DNA from: Actinomadura hibisca NBRC 15177
GTDB taxonomy: Bacteria > Actinomycetota > Actinomycetes > Streptosporangiales > Streptosporangiaceae
Assembly (NCBI RefSeq): GCF_001552635.1
Contig: NZ_BCRO01000080.1
Span: forward strand, 1 to 59,390
Direction: 5' to 3'
Length of the DNA: 59,390 nt
Every line of letters starts with the position of its first letter. Position 1 is the first letter of the stretch. Below the pieces are notes generated by a model. It saw only the letters and a program-made list of their open reading frames with translations. It searched no databases and was not told the DNA's origin. Below are positions 51,203 through 58,629 of this stretch, in pieces. The position numbers were made by a program, and so were the translations under genes.

Positions 51203-52012
51203 ATGAATCTCAAGCCGTCACCGGACCCGATGTCTTCGATGTGGGCCTGGATCGCCCATGACCTGCGCTTCTATCGGACGCGGGCGCGGATGAGCGGCGA
51301 GACGTTCGGCCGGATCATCGGGGTCGTCCGCTCGACTGTTTCCCGGCTGGAGTCGGGCGAGCTGCGGCTCGACGAGAAGCAGGCCGCAACGCTGGACAAG
51401 CACTTCGCAACGGGCGGGCATTTCCTCCGCCTGCTCACCTACGCCAAGCTCGGCCACGATCCCGACTGGTTCAAGGAGCACGTCGGCTATGAGGCCCGCG
51501 CGTCCCTCCTGAAGATCTACGAGATGACGTTGATCCCGGGCTTGCTCCAGACACCGGAGTACGCCCGCGCGCTGTTGGAGGCGGCGGGCGTGGAAGACCT
51601 CGAAAGTGAGGTGTCGGCGCGCATCGCGCGGCAGGCGACCTTGGAGCGCACCCCGCGCCCCCTGCTGCTGGTGACGCTGTGCGAGAACGCCGTCTGGTGG
51701 CCCGTAGGCGGCTCGAAGATCATGCGGGAGCAGCTTGGGCACGTGCTCGACGCGACGAGCGGCCCGAACGCCATCCTGCGCGTTCTTCCCCGGTCTGCCG
51801 GTGCGACGATCGGCCTTGACGGCCCGTTCAAGATCTTGTCCGTGGACGAAGGCGATGTGGCCTACACGGAGGCGCATGGGGGCGGGAGACTGATCCTCAC
51901 TAGTGGCGAAGTGCGCCAGTACGGCGTCCGGTGGGACAGGATCGGCGCGCAAGCTCTCCCGGAGAGCGCGGCACGAAGCCGGATCGAGGAAGCTATGGAG
52001 GACCTGAAGTGA
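51203..52012 (+). CDS. XRE-family regulator with DUF5753 (WhiJ-like)
   Basis: A 269-residue regulator. N-terminal helix-turn-helix (about 15-70): LRFYRTRARMSGETFGRIIGVVRSTVSRLESGELRLD. C-terminal DUF5753 domain (about 90-265): the signature YEARASLLKIYEMTLIPGLLQTPEYARALLEA is complete. Members pair with DUF397 proteins and often with an HATPase, in loci that affect development or antibiotic production in Streptomyces. The ATG at 51203 has GGAGAG upstream. The stop overlaps the DUF397 start. Confidence 0.95.
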   Translation: MNLKPSPDPMSSMWAWIAHDLRFYRTRARMSGETFGRIIGVVRSTVSRLESGELRLDEKQAATLDKHFATGGHFLRLLTYAKLGHDPDWFKEHVGYEARASLLKIYEMTLIPGLLQTPEYARALLEAAGVEDLESEVSARIARQATLERTPRPLLLVTLCENAVWWPVGGSKIMREQLGHVLDATSGPNAILRVLPRSAGATIGLDGPFKILSVDEGDVAYTEAHGGGRLILTSGEVRQYGVRWDRIGAQALPESAARSRIEEAMEDLK

Positions 52013-52182
52013 TCGTGTGGCGAAAGGCGAGCCGTTCCAACGCGCAGGGTGGCGACTGCGTCGAACTGGGTGACCTTGGCACGGCTGTGGGCGTGCGGGA
52101 CAGCAAGGCCCCGGAGTCCGGCCACCTCACCATGGAGCGAGCCGCTTTCAAGGCGCTCTTGGAAGCCGTGAAGCACTCGTAA
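52009..52182 (+). CDS. DUF397 protein (WhiJ-partner type)
   Basis: A 57-residue small protein that starts at GTG overlapping the regulator stop (GTGA), with GGAGG 8 bases upstream. The signature WRKASRSNAQGGDCVEL, then VGVRDSKAPESGHLTMERAAFKALLEAVK, defines DUF397. These proteins are thought to modulate the cognate DUF5753 regulator. It is shorter than many members but complete. A hairpin terminator follows. Confidence 0.95.
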   Translation: MIVWRKASRSNAQGGDCVELGDLGTAVGVRDSKAPESGHLTMERAAFKALLEAVKHS

Positions 52183-52198
52183 CCCCTCACGCACGACG

Positions 52199-52222
52199 GG
52201 CCCCGGACACACGTCCGGGGCC
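52199..52222 (+). terminator. Terminator after DUF397 gene
   Basis: GGCCCCGGAC (52199-52208) pairs perfectly with GTCCGGGGCC (52213-52222) around ACAC, followed by GTTCTGT. Confidence 0.85.
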
Positions 52223-52313
52223 GTTCTGTGTTCTTGGACAAAGCAGTCAGCCGCCGGGAGCGAACGCGTCGGCGCGGGAAATCCACAGCCGTTTCGTGGT
52301 GTTCGATAGCGAC

Positions 52314-53177
52314 ATGAGCAACTTGAGCAGTGACGTGCTGCGCTACACGGCCTTCTCCACCGACCCCGCCGGTGGCAACCGCGCCGGCGTCGTCCTGGAC
52401 GCCTCCGCACTGGACGACGCCGCCATGCTCGCGATCGCCGCCGACCTCGGCTACTCCGAAAGCGCCTTCCTTACGCCGCCCCCCGAGGGTCTCGGCGAGC
52501 CCGGCCGCGCCTTCACCATCCGCTTCTTCAGCCCCAAAGCCGAGGTCTCCTTCTGCGGCCACGCCACCGTCGCCACCGCCGTCGCCCTGGCGGAACGGAT
52601 CGGCCCCGGCGCGCTCACGTTCGCCACCCAAGCGGGCACCGTCCCCGTCGACGTCGTCGAGGCCGACGACGTCCTCCAAGCGACGCTCACCAGCGTCGAA
52701 CCGCGCATAGAAGAAGCCGCCGACCTCGCCGAAGCGCTGGACATCCTCCGCTGGAGCAAGGACGAACTCGACGCCGACCTCCCGCCCCGCTTCGCCTACG
52801 CCGGAGCCCGCCACCTCGTCCTGGCCGCCGCCACCCGCGAACGCCTGGCCGACCTGGACTACGACTTCGACCGCCTCGCCGCCTACATGACCAGGCACGA
52901 CCTGACGACCGTCCAGCTCGTGTGGCGCGCCTCCGAGCACGTCTTCCACGTCCGCGACCCCTTCCCGGTCGGCGGCGTGGTGGAAGACGCCGCCACCGGC
53001 GCCGCGGCCGCCGCGTTCGGCGCCTACCTCCGCGAACTCGGCAAGGTCACCTCCCCGACCACGCTCACGCTCCACCAGGGCGAGGACATGGGCCGCCCCG
53101 GAGTGCTCACGGTCGAACTCCGCGACGGCGACCCCCGCGTCCACGTCTCGGGCGCCGCCATACCGATCTCCGGCTAG
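52314..53177 (+). CDS. PhzF-family isomerase/epimerase
   Basis: A 287-residue protein of the PhzF/diaminopimelate-epimerase-like fold. Landmarks: RYTAFSTDPAGGNRAGVVLDA, the catalytic-Glu segment LGYSESAFLTPP, IRFFSPKAEVSFCGHATVATA, and VVEDAATGAAAAAFGAYL. Family members isomerise small metabolites, but most, like this one, are uncharacterised and are not linked to phenazine genes. The ATG at 52314 matches the family start; no ribosome site is seen. Nothing beside it suggests a pathway. Confidence 0.92.
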   Translation: MSNLSSDVLRYTAFSTDPAGGNRAGVVLDASALDDAAMLAIAADLGYSESAFLTPPPEGLGEPGRAFTIRFFSPKAEVSFCGHATVATAVALAERIGPGALTFATQAGTVPVDVVEADDVLQATLTSVEPRIEEAADLAEALDILRWSKDELDADLPPRFAYAGARHLVLAAATRERLADLDYDFDRLAAYMTRHDLTTVQLVWRASEHVFHVRDPFPVGGVVEDAATGAAAAAFGAYLRELGKVTSPTTLTLHQGEDMGRPGVLTVELRDGDPRVHVSGAAIPISG

Positions 53178-53291
53178 TGAGCACCCGCAGAAAGCGCCTC
53201 CGAGAAGCGAGCAGGGACGGCCAGGCGCACTCGGCACCGCGAACCGGCCAACAGTCTGCGGGCGATCGCCTCGCCGTTTCCCGTGGAGCGT

Positions 53292-54665
53292 CTACCGGTC
53301 AGAGGCCAGAGCGGGTGCGGGCGTCAGGGTGAACCGCACGTCCACGCGGGGGTGCAGGGTCAGGCCCAGGCGGGGGCGGGCGGGCAGCGGCTCCTGGAGG
53401 TGGAGCCGGTACTGGCTCAGCAGCGTCAGGATCAGCAACTGCGCCTCGGCGAGGAAGAACGGCTTGCCGACGCAGGCGTGCATGCCGGCGCCGAAGCTCA
53501 TGTAGGCCAGGCGGTGCCGTTTGTTCCCGGGGGCGTGGCGCTCGGGGTCGAACTCCAGCGGCCGCGGCCACACGTCGGCCAGCCGGTGGGTGAGGTAGGG
53601 GCTGACCACGACCAGGCCGCCGCCCTCGATGCGGACACCGTCGATCACGTCGTCCTTGGCCACCATCCGCGGCAACATCCAGCCCGGCGGGTACAGGCGC
53701 AACATCTCCAGCGCGACCTTGCGCGTGTAGGGCACCTCGCGCAGGTGCGCGCCGGTCACCGGGTCGCGTCCCACGACCCGGTCGATCTCCTCGTACAGCC
53801 GCGCGGCGACCTGCGGGTTGGCCTCAAGGGTGCCGCACAGGAACGTCAGCGCGACGCCGGTGGTCTCGGTGCCCGCGACGAACAGGCTGACGATGCCGTC
53901 CCGCAGTTGCCGCGCGTTGAAGCGGTCCCCTTCGGGGCTGCGGGCGCGCAGCAGCCGCGAGACGATGTCGTCGCCCTCGATCCGTCCACCGGCGTCGACC
54001 CGCCGCTGGGCCTGTTCCACGATGGGGAACACCAGGCCGTCGATGACCTGGAGGGCCTGCCGGAAGGTGCGGTCGCTGGGCAGCGGCACGGAGCGGGGCA
54101 GGAAGGGCATCAGCAGCCGGGGCCGCATCGAGGCCGACGCCGTCTGCAAAGCCGCGCCGAGCCGGTCGGCCTGCTCGCTGGTCAGGCTGTCGCCCAGCAG
54201 CACGCGCGTGATGGCGCGGTAGACGATGCGGGGCATGGCCACGGCGGCGTTGATGGGACGGCCGTCGGCCTGGGCGGCCATCTCCCGCACCGCCGAGGCG
54301 ATGGTGCGGGCCATCTCGTCGGCGAAGCCCCGGATGGCGGGACCGGAGATCAGCTCCTGGAACACCTCGCGCTTGGCCTGCCACAACGGACCGGCGGGCT
54401 TGCCGACCAGCACTTCGAGCGGCTCCCACAGGTAGCCCTCGCGCACGTAGGTTCCGGGGTTGTCCTCCATCACGTGCTGGACGTGCTCGGGGCGCGACAC
54501 CACGTAGGGCCGGAATCCGCCGAGGTTGACCTGCACGATGTCGCCACCGTCGGACACGGCCTGGACGAGTTCGACCACTTTGAGGGGATCGCGGGCCGCG
54601 AGCGCGGGCGCGACACTGCGCAAGGGGACGGTCTTGGCCCTGCTGACGTGACCGGTGGTCGACAC
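53292..54665 (-). CDS. Cytochrome P450
   Basis: A 457-residue heme monooxygenase. The I-helix oxygen motif is FVAGTETTGVAL, the K-helix ExxR is in KVALEMLRLYPP, and the heme ligand loop is FGAGMHACVGKPFFLAEAQ, a variant with His where Arg is usual. Architecture is that of long-chain or terpenoid-type bacterial P450s rather than CYP105/107; substrate is unknown. GTG at 54665 has AAGGAG 7 bases before it; the longer open frame to 54752 is not preferred. A 30-bp palindrome lies 320 bases upstream. No ferredoxin gene is adjacent. Confidence 0.93.
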   Translation of the reverse strand: MSTTGHVSRAKTVPLRSVAPALAARDPLKVVELVQAVSDGGDIVQVNLGGFRPYVVSRPEHVQHVMEDNPGTYVREGYLWEPLEVLVGKPAGPLWQAKREVFQELISGPAIRGFADEMARTIASAVREMAAQADGRPINAAVAMPRIVYRAITRVLLGDSLTSEQADRLGAALQTASASMRPRLLMPFLPRSVPLPSDRTFRQALQVIDGLVFPIVEQAQRRVDAGGRIEGDDIVSRLLRARSPEGDRFNARQLRDGIVSLFVAGTETTGVALTFLCGTLEANPQVAARLYEEIDRVVGRDPVTGAHLREVPYTRKVALEMLRLYPPGWMLPRMVAKDDVIDGVRIEGGGLVVVSPYLTHRLADVWPRPLEFDPERHAPGNKRHRLAYMSFGAGMHACVGKPFFLAEAQLLILTLLSQYRLHLQEPLPARPRLGLTLHPRVDVRFTLTPAPALASDR

Positions 54666-55161
54666 CAAGCAACTCCTTTTGACGGTTCTGGCCAGCAGGA
54701 ACCCGACGCTTCGCTGGCACTGGCGGGGGAGGGAGAGAGTCGCGGCCAACAAGCGGCGGCGGGCGGTGCGCGGCCCGCGCCGATCACGACCGGGCGACGA
54801 CGGACCGCCGGAACCGGTCGTCCGGAAGAGCGGCCAAGCTCGTTCGACGAGCTCACAACGCGGCCACGGCCAGCCGTTCCAGCGGGCTGATGGTCGAGCC
54901 GTCGCCGGAAGGGTTCACGGTGCTCCGACCGGCGAAGCGGACGAAAAAGCGACCAAGGTCTGCAACTCCGCCGACCTCCCTGCTGCGCGCTGTTGATCAT
55001 GATCATGATCAACAGCGGTCCGGCTGTCAATACGCCCATGCGGCACGGTCGGCCAGACGGCGTCAGCAGGCCCGCGCCCATGCCGCAAGGAACGGAAGCC
55101 CGGTTCCGGGCGCGACAGCTTCGCGAGGTTCCGGCTTGGCAGGCCACCTCACGTCAGCCGG
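54666..55161. other. 496-base gap between P450 and ECF sigma genes
   Basis: I find no supportable gene here: frames on both strands are Arg/Pro-rich shadows without good starts. The notable content is the palindrome at 54988-55017 and a locally lower GC content around it. The length suggests a long P450 leader or a decayed regulator gene. Confidence 0.5.
54988..55017. promoter_or_regulatory. 30-bp perfect palindrome with three TGATCA units
   Basis: The left half CGCTGTTGATCATGA and its exact reverse complement meet at the centre, so the core is three tandem TGATCA sites flanked by CGCTGT/ACAGCG. Perfect symmetry over 30 bp is what a dimeric repressor (TetR or MarR type) would bind. Hairpin formation without a loop is unlikely to be its main role. 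Confidence 0.75.
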
Positions 55162-56013
55162 TCACTCCGGGTCCGGCAGGTCCATCGACGCGAGCCGGGC
55201 GGGGTCGACGACGACCGCGATGTCGGTGATCCGGCCATCGACCACAGTGAACGCCACGACCGAGAGCGGAGTGCCGTCCTCGCGCCAGGACACGATCCCG
55301 GGCAGCCCGTTGACGAGCACCGGCCGCCCCCGCGTCGCCGTGCCACCGCCCAGCTTCGCGCCGGCGGCGACCTCGGTGGCCCCAAGGGTGACGACCACGC
55401 CGCCGGGAGTGTGGGCGGTCAGCTTCACCTCGGGATCGAGCACGCGCAGCAGGCCCTCGAAGTCCCCATGACGCGCCGCCGCCAGAAACGCCTGCACCAC
55501 CTCCCGCCTTTCCCGCCGGACGACCGCCAGCGGATCGGTCGCCCGCACCTTCTTCCGAGCCCGGCTGGCGAGCATCTTGGCGGCGTCGGTGGACCGGCCC
55601 AGGATCTGGCCGATCTGCTCGAACGGCACCGCGAACAGGTCGTGCAGCACGAACGCCAGCCGCTCCCCCGGACCGAGCGAGTCCAGCACGACCAGCAGCG
55701 CGAGCCCGACCGAGTCCGCCAGTGCGACATCGTCCTCTGGCGCAGGCCCGTCATCGGCCGTCACCACGAACTCCTCGTAGGACGCCTCCGGACGGACCTG
55801 GCGCGACCGCAACACGTCCAGGCTGATCCGGCCGACCACCGTTGTCAGCCATCCGCCCAGATTGTGGATAGTGGCGGCGTCCTGGCGGCTGAGCCGCAAC
55901 CACGCCTCCTGCACCACGTCCTCAGCGTCGGCGTGCGAGCCGAGCATGCGATAGGCGACCGCGTGCAGCCGGTCGCGCTGGGTCTGGAACGTCTCGGCCA
56001 TCACATCGGACAT
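55162..56013 (-). CDS. sigJ: ECF sigma factor, SigJ/ECF41-like with SnoaL-like C-terminal domain
   Basis: A 283-residue extracytoplasmic-function sigma factor. Region 2: ETFQTQRDRLHAVAYRMLGSHADAEDVVQEAWLRL and NLGGWLTTVVGRISLDVLR. Region 4: LDSLGPGERLAFVLHDLFAVPFEQIGQILGRS. The C-terminal ~110 residues form the NTF2/SnoaL-like domain of the ECF41 family (VVQAFLAAARHGDFEGLLRVL ... VNGLPGIVSW ... VDPARLASMDL), which tunes activity in place of an anti-sigma factor. The usual WLPEP linker motif is missing; EASYEEFVVTADDGP stands there. ATG 56013 with GGGAGG upstream. Two neighbouring genes carry ECF41-type promoters. Confidence 0.93.
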   Translation of the reverse strand: MSDVMAETFQTQRDRLHAVAYRMLGSHADAEDVVQEAWLRLSRQDAATIHNLGGWLTTVVGRISLDVLRSRQVRPEASYEEFVVTADDGPAPEDDVALADSVGLALLVVLDSLGPGERLAFVLHDLFAVPFEQIGQILGRSTDAAKMLASRARKKVRATDPLAVVRRERREVVQAFLAAARHGDFEGLLRVLDPEVKLTAHTPGGVVVTLGATEVAAGAKLGGGTATRGRPVLVNGLPGIVSWREDGTPLSVVAFTVVDGRITDIAVVVDPARLASMDLPDPE

Positions 56014-56015
56014 GG

Positions 56016-56042
56016 TGTTACCTCCCGCAGATCTGCTCCGTC
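56016..56042 (+). promoter_or_regulatory. ECF41-type promoter (TGTTACC-N16-CGTC)
   Basis: TGTTACC at 56016-56022 and CGTC at 56039-56042 are 16 bases apart and read toward the gene at 56097. The ECF41 consensus is TGTCACA with CGTC at this spacing. The -35 also overlaps the ribosome site of sigJ on the other strand. Confidence 0.7.
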
Positions 56043-56096
56043 ATGGGTGATGACGGGCCCGAACGGGCTCAGGTAACCGACGAAGGAGCACGACCG

Positions 56097-56546
56097 ATGC
56101 AAGCACGCCTGAAGTCCACGACGAACCCCGACGTCACCACGGCGGTCCAGCACCTCTACAAGGCGATCCACTCCAGCGGCGTCGACCCGCGCGTGCTGGA
56201 ACTGGTCCACCTGCGCACCAGCCAGATCAACGGATGCAGCCCGTGCGTCCACGCCGCCGTCGCGTCGGCCAAGAAGCACGGCGAGACCGACGAGCGGCTG
56301 CACAACGTGGTCACCTGGCGCGAGACGCCGTTCTTCACCGAGCAGGAGCGGGCGGCCCTCGCGCTGACCGAGGCCGCCACCCGCATCCAGGACGGCGCGC
56401 CCGGCGTGACCGACCAGATCTGGGCCGAGGCGACCGCCCACTTCGACGACGGGCGGCTGTCGGCGATCATCCTGAACATCGCGCTGACCAACTTCTTCAA
56501 CCGGATCAACCACACGATCCGGGAGCAGGCCGGGAAGACCTGGTGA
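56097..56546 (+). CDS. Carboxymuconolactone decarboxylase / AhpD-like protein
   Basis: A 149-residue alkylhydroperoxidase-D-like protein. The helix HLRTSQINGCSPCVHAAVASAKKHG carries the CxxC redox pair and following His; RLHNVVTWRETPFFTEQERAALALTEAATRI completes the family pattern. ECF41 sigma genes are characteristically next to such genes, and this one is divergent from sigJ and preceded by a matching promoter. ATG at 56097 has AAGGAG 7 bases upstream. Likely cytoplasmic peroxidase or carbonyl-handling enzyme; physiological substrate unknown. Confidence 0.94.
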   Translation: MQARLKSTTNPDVTTAVQHLYKAIHSSGVDPRVLELVHLRTSQINGCSPCVHAAVASAKKHGETDERLHNVVTWRETPFFTEQERAALALTEAATRIQDGAPGVTDQIWAEATAHFDDGRLSAIILNIALTNFFNRINHTIREQAGKTW

Positions 56547-56551
56547 AAAGA

Positions 56552-56582
56552 GGCGTCATCCCTGGCGACCAGGGATGACGCC
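56552..56582. terminator. 14-bp perfect hairpin between the two AhpD-like genes
   Basis: GGCGTCATCCCTGG (56552-56565) pairs exactly with CCAGGGATGACGCC (56569-56582) around CGA. It lies between convergent stops and serves both. Confidence 0.9.
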
Positions 56583-56596
56583 CCACCGAACACCCC

Positions 56597-57070
56597 TCAG
56601 CCGAACATGCCGGGCTGGTAGTCCCCGGCGGGCTGCCGGATGATGACGTTCCCCCGGTTGAAGGCGTTGATCAGCGCGATGATCGACACCAGCGCGGCGA
56701 GCTGCTCCTCGTCGTAGTGCCTGGCGGCCTCGGCCCAGGCCTCGTCGCTGACGCCCCCGGCCGCGTCGGCGATGCGGGTGCCCTGCTCGGCCAGCTCCAG
56801 CGCGGCGCGCTCGGCCTCGGTGAACACCGTGGCCTCGCGCCAGGCCGCGACCAGGTTCAGCCGGGTCCACTCCTCCCCGGCGTGCACGGCGTCCTTGGCG
56901 TGCATGTCGGTGCAGAACCCGCACCCGTTGATCTGGCTGGCGCGCAGCTTCACCAGCTCCTGCGTCGCGACCGGCAACGACGACTCCGCGATCGCCTTGT
57001 TGGCCGCGATGAGGTGCTTCAGGACCTTGGCGGCGACGGGGCTGTCGAAGAGGTTCAACCGGGCGTCCAT
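56597..57070 (-). CDS. Second carboxymuconolactone decarboxylase / AhpD-like protein
   Basis: A 157-residue paralogue of the gene at 56097, convergent with it. The redox helix KLRASQINGCGFCTDMHAKDAVHAG has CxxC and the conserved His; LNLVAAWREATVFTEAERAALELAEQGTRIAD matches the family. Identity to the first copy is moderate, so they probably differ in substrate. ATG 57070 has AGGAG upstream. An exact ECF41-type promoter (TGTCACA-N16-CGTC) lies 39-65 bases before it, so it should be a SigJ target. Confidence 0.95.
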   Translation of the reverse strand: MDARLNLFDSPVAAKVLKHLIAANKAIAESSLPVATQELVKLRASQINGCGFCTDMHAKDAVHAGEEWTRLNLVAAWREATVFTEAERAALELAEQGTRIADAAGGVSDEAWAEAARHYDEEQLAALVSIIALINAFNRGNVIIRQPAGDYQPGMFG

Positions 57071-57108
57071 GGTGCTCTCCTACCTTTTGCCGTTGGCTAC
57101 ACACCCAA

Positions 57109-57135
57109 GACGCCACGGCCCGGCGAGATGTGACA
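57109..57135 (-). promoter_or_regulatory. ECF41-type promoter, exact consensus (TGTCACA-N16-CGTC)
   Basis: On the minus strand TGTCACA (57135-57129) and CGTC (57112-57109) are separated by exactly 16 bases and point to the AhpD-like gene at 57070. This is a full match to the ECF41 promoter. Confidence 0.85.
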
Positions 57136-57150
57136 TCCCGCGCTCCACTA

Positions 57151-57162
57151 GCTTGATCAAGC
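57151..57162. promoter_or_regulatory. Palindrome GCTTGATCAAGC upstream of SRPBCC gene
   Basis: A perfect 12-bp palindrome 25 bases before the start at 57188. The half AGCTTGATC recurs at 57611 before the next gene, suggesting one regulator for both. Confidence 0.45.
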
Positions 57163-57187
57163 CCCTCCCCCTCCCCGAAGGAGCCCG

Positions 57188-57601
57188 ATGGCCTCCGTCC
57201 GCCACGAGATCGTGATCGACGCGTCCCCCGAGCACACCTGGGACGTCCTGCGCGACGTCGGCGCGGTGCACGAACGCCTGCTGCCGGGCCGCGTCGCCGA
57301 CACCCGGATCGAGGGCGACCAGCGGTTCCTGACCTTCCCCGACGGCCACGTGATCCGCGAGCTGATCGTCGCGGTGGACGACGGCGCCCGCCGCCTGGCC
57401 TACTCCGTCGCCGAGGGCGCGCGCCCGCCGCTCGACCACCACCACGCCTCGTTCGAGGTCCGGCCGGAGGGCACCGGGGCCAGCCGGCTGATCTGGGTGA
57501 CCGACGTGCTGCCCCACACGTCCGCCGCCGAGATCCGCGTCCGCGTCGAGCGCGGCGCGGCGGAGATGAAGCAGGCGATCGAGCTCTCGGCGCCCGCTTG
57601 A
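57188..57601 (+). CDS. SRPBCC-superfamily lipid/polyketide-binding-type protein
   Basis: A 137-residue START/Bet v1-like helix-grip protein. The opening ASVRHEIVIDASPEHTWDVLRDVGAVHERLLPG, the strand FPDGHVIRELIVAVDDGARRLAYSV, and the final helix SAAEIRVRVERGAAEMKQAIE fit the superfamily. Members bind hydrophobic ligands or act as polyketide cyclases; the ligand here is unknown. ATG 57188 follows AAGGAGCCCG. It lies 56 bases before the oxidoreductase gene and probably shares its control. Confidence 0.9.
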   Translation: MASVRHEIVIDASPEHTWDVLRDVGAVHERLLPGRVADTRIEGDQRFLTFPDGHVIRELIVAVDDGARRLAYSVAEGARPPLDHHHASFEVRPEGTGASRLIWVTDVLPHTSAAEIRVRVERGAAEMKQAIELSAPA

Positions 57602-57626
57602 CCTCAACCAAGCTTGATCTTCCAGG

Positions 57627-57659
57627 ATGGTGATCACTCACCCCTTGGGAGATCACCAT
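57627..57659 (+). promoter_or_regulatory. Inverted repeat across RBS and start of oxidoreductase gene
   Basis: ATGGTGATC (57627-57635) pairs with GATCACCAT (57651-57659) over 9 bases. The loop contains the GGGAG ribosome site and the right arm includes the AT of the start codon. In RNA this would hide the start; in DNA it could be an operator. Confidence 0.5.
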
Positions 57660-58629
57660 GAAGGCAGTCAGATTGCACGCCTACGGCCCCGCCGATCACC
57701 TCACCTACGAGGAGGTGCCCGACCTGCGCCCGGCCGAGGGCGAGGTGCGGATCGACGTGCGCGCAAGCGGCGTCCATCTCATCGAAACGCGACTACGCAG
57801 CGGCCTCCGGGTCGGCCCGCACGAGCCGCCGACCCTGCCGACGATCATGGGCGATGAGGTCGCGGGCCCCATCGACGCGGTGGGCCCGGGGGTGGACCCC
57901 GCCTGGATCGGCCGCCGGGTCGTGGCCTCGCTGGGAGGCGAGGGCGGCTACGCGGAACAGGCGACCGCACCGCTCGACGCGGTGCACCCCCTCCCCGACC
58001 GGCTCGACGACGCGACCGCGGTGGCCATGATCACGACGGGCGCCACCGCCATGGGACTGCTCGGCCTGGCGCGGCCGACGGCCGCCGACGTCGTCCTGAT
58101 CCCGTCGGCGGCGGGCGGGATCGGCGGCCTCCTCGTCCAAGCGGCCAAGGCGGCGGGCGCGACGGTGGTGGGAGTGTCAGGCGGTCCGGAGAAGACCGCC
58201 CGCGTGACCAACCTGGGCGCCGACATCTCGGTGGACTACCGCCGCGACGACTGGCCCGAACAGGTAGCCAAGGCGCTGGGCGACCGCGCGGTGAGCCTGG
58301 CGTTCGACGGCGTGGGCGGGCAGATCGGCCGCCGGACGCTGGAACTGGTGGGTCCGGGCGGCCGTCTGCTGCTGCACGGCTGGGCGTCGGGGGAACCGAC
58401 GGCGTTCACGGTGCAAGACCTGATCGAGCGCGGCCTCACAGTCGGCTGGGCGATCGGCCCGCACCTGATGCCCGACGGCTGGCGAGCGCTGGAGACTCAA
58501 GCCTTGGAGCAGGCGGCCACGGGCGCGCTGACGCCGCTCATCACGCGCTTCCCGTTCGAGACGGCGAGCGAGGCGCACACGTGTCTGGAGGAACGCCGCG
58601 CGGAAGGAAAGGTCGTCCTGATCCGTTAG
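57658..58629 (+). CDS. Zinc-independent MDR/quinone oxidoreductase-family enzyme
   Basis: NADPH-dependent oxidoreductase of the medium-chain family, 323 residues. It opens MKAVRLHAYGPADHLTYEEV, keeps the GroES-like fold (IMGDEVAGPIDAVGPGVDPAWIGRRVVASLGG) and has the nucleotide loop VLIPSAAGGIGGLLVQAAKAAGATVVGVSGG. Typical zinc-ligand cysteines are absent, as in quinone reductases. ATG 57658 has GGGAG upstream, inside an inverted repeat. Its stop overlaps the convergent GNAT stop by four bases (TTAG). Confidence 0.94.
   Translation: MKAVRLHAYGPADHLTYEEVPDLRPAEGEVRIDVRASGVHLIETRLRSGLRVGPHEPPTLPTIMGDEVAGPIDAVGPGVDPAWIGRRVVASLGGEGGYAEQATAPLDAVHPLPDRLDDATAVAMITTGATAMGLLGLARPTAADVVLIPSAAGGIGGLLVQAAKAAGATVVGVSGGPEKTARVTNLGADISVDYRRDDWPEQVAKALGDRAVSLAFDGVGGQIGRRTLELVGPGGRLLLHGWASGEPTAFTVQDLIERGLTVGWAIGPHLMPDGWRALETQALEQAATGALTPLITRFPFETASEAHTCLEERRAEGKVVLIR

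Noticed and set aside
52314..54665. PhzF gene and P450 as a biosynthetic gene cluster
   Set aside because: They are convergent single genes without synthase, tailoring or resistance genes nearby; PhzF-family proteins are mostly unrelated to phenazines.
54470..55147. Minus-strand frame in the P450-sigJ gap that might be a regulator
   Set aside because: No helix-turn-helix pattern, no ribosome site, and it runs into the P450 in a different frame.
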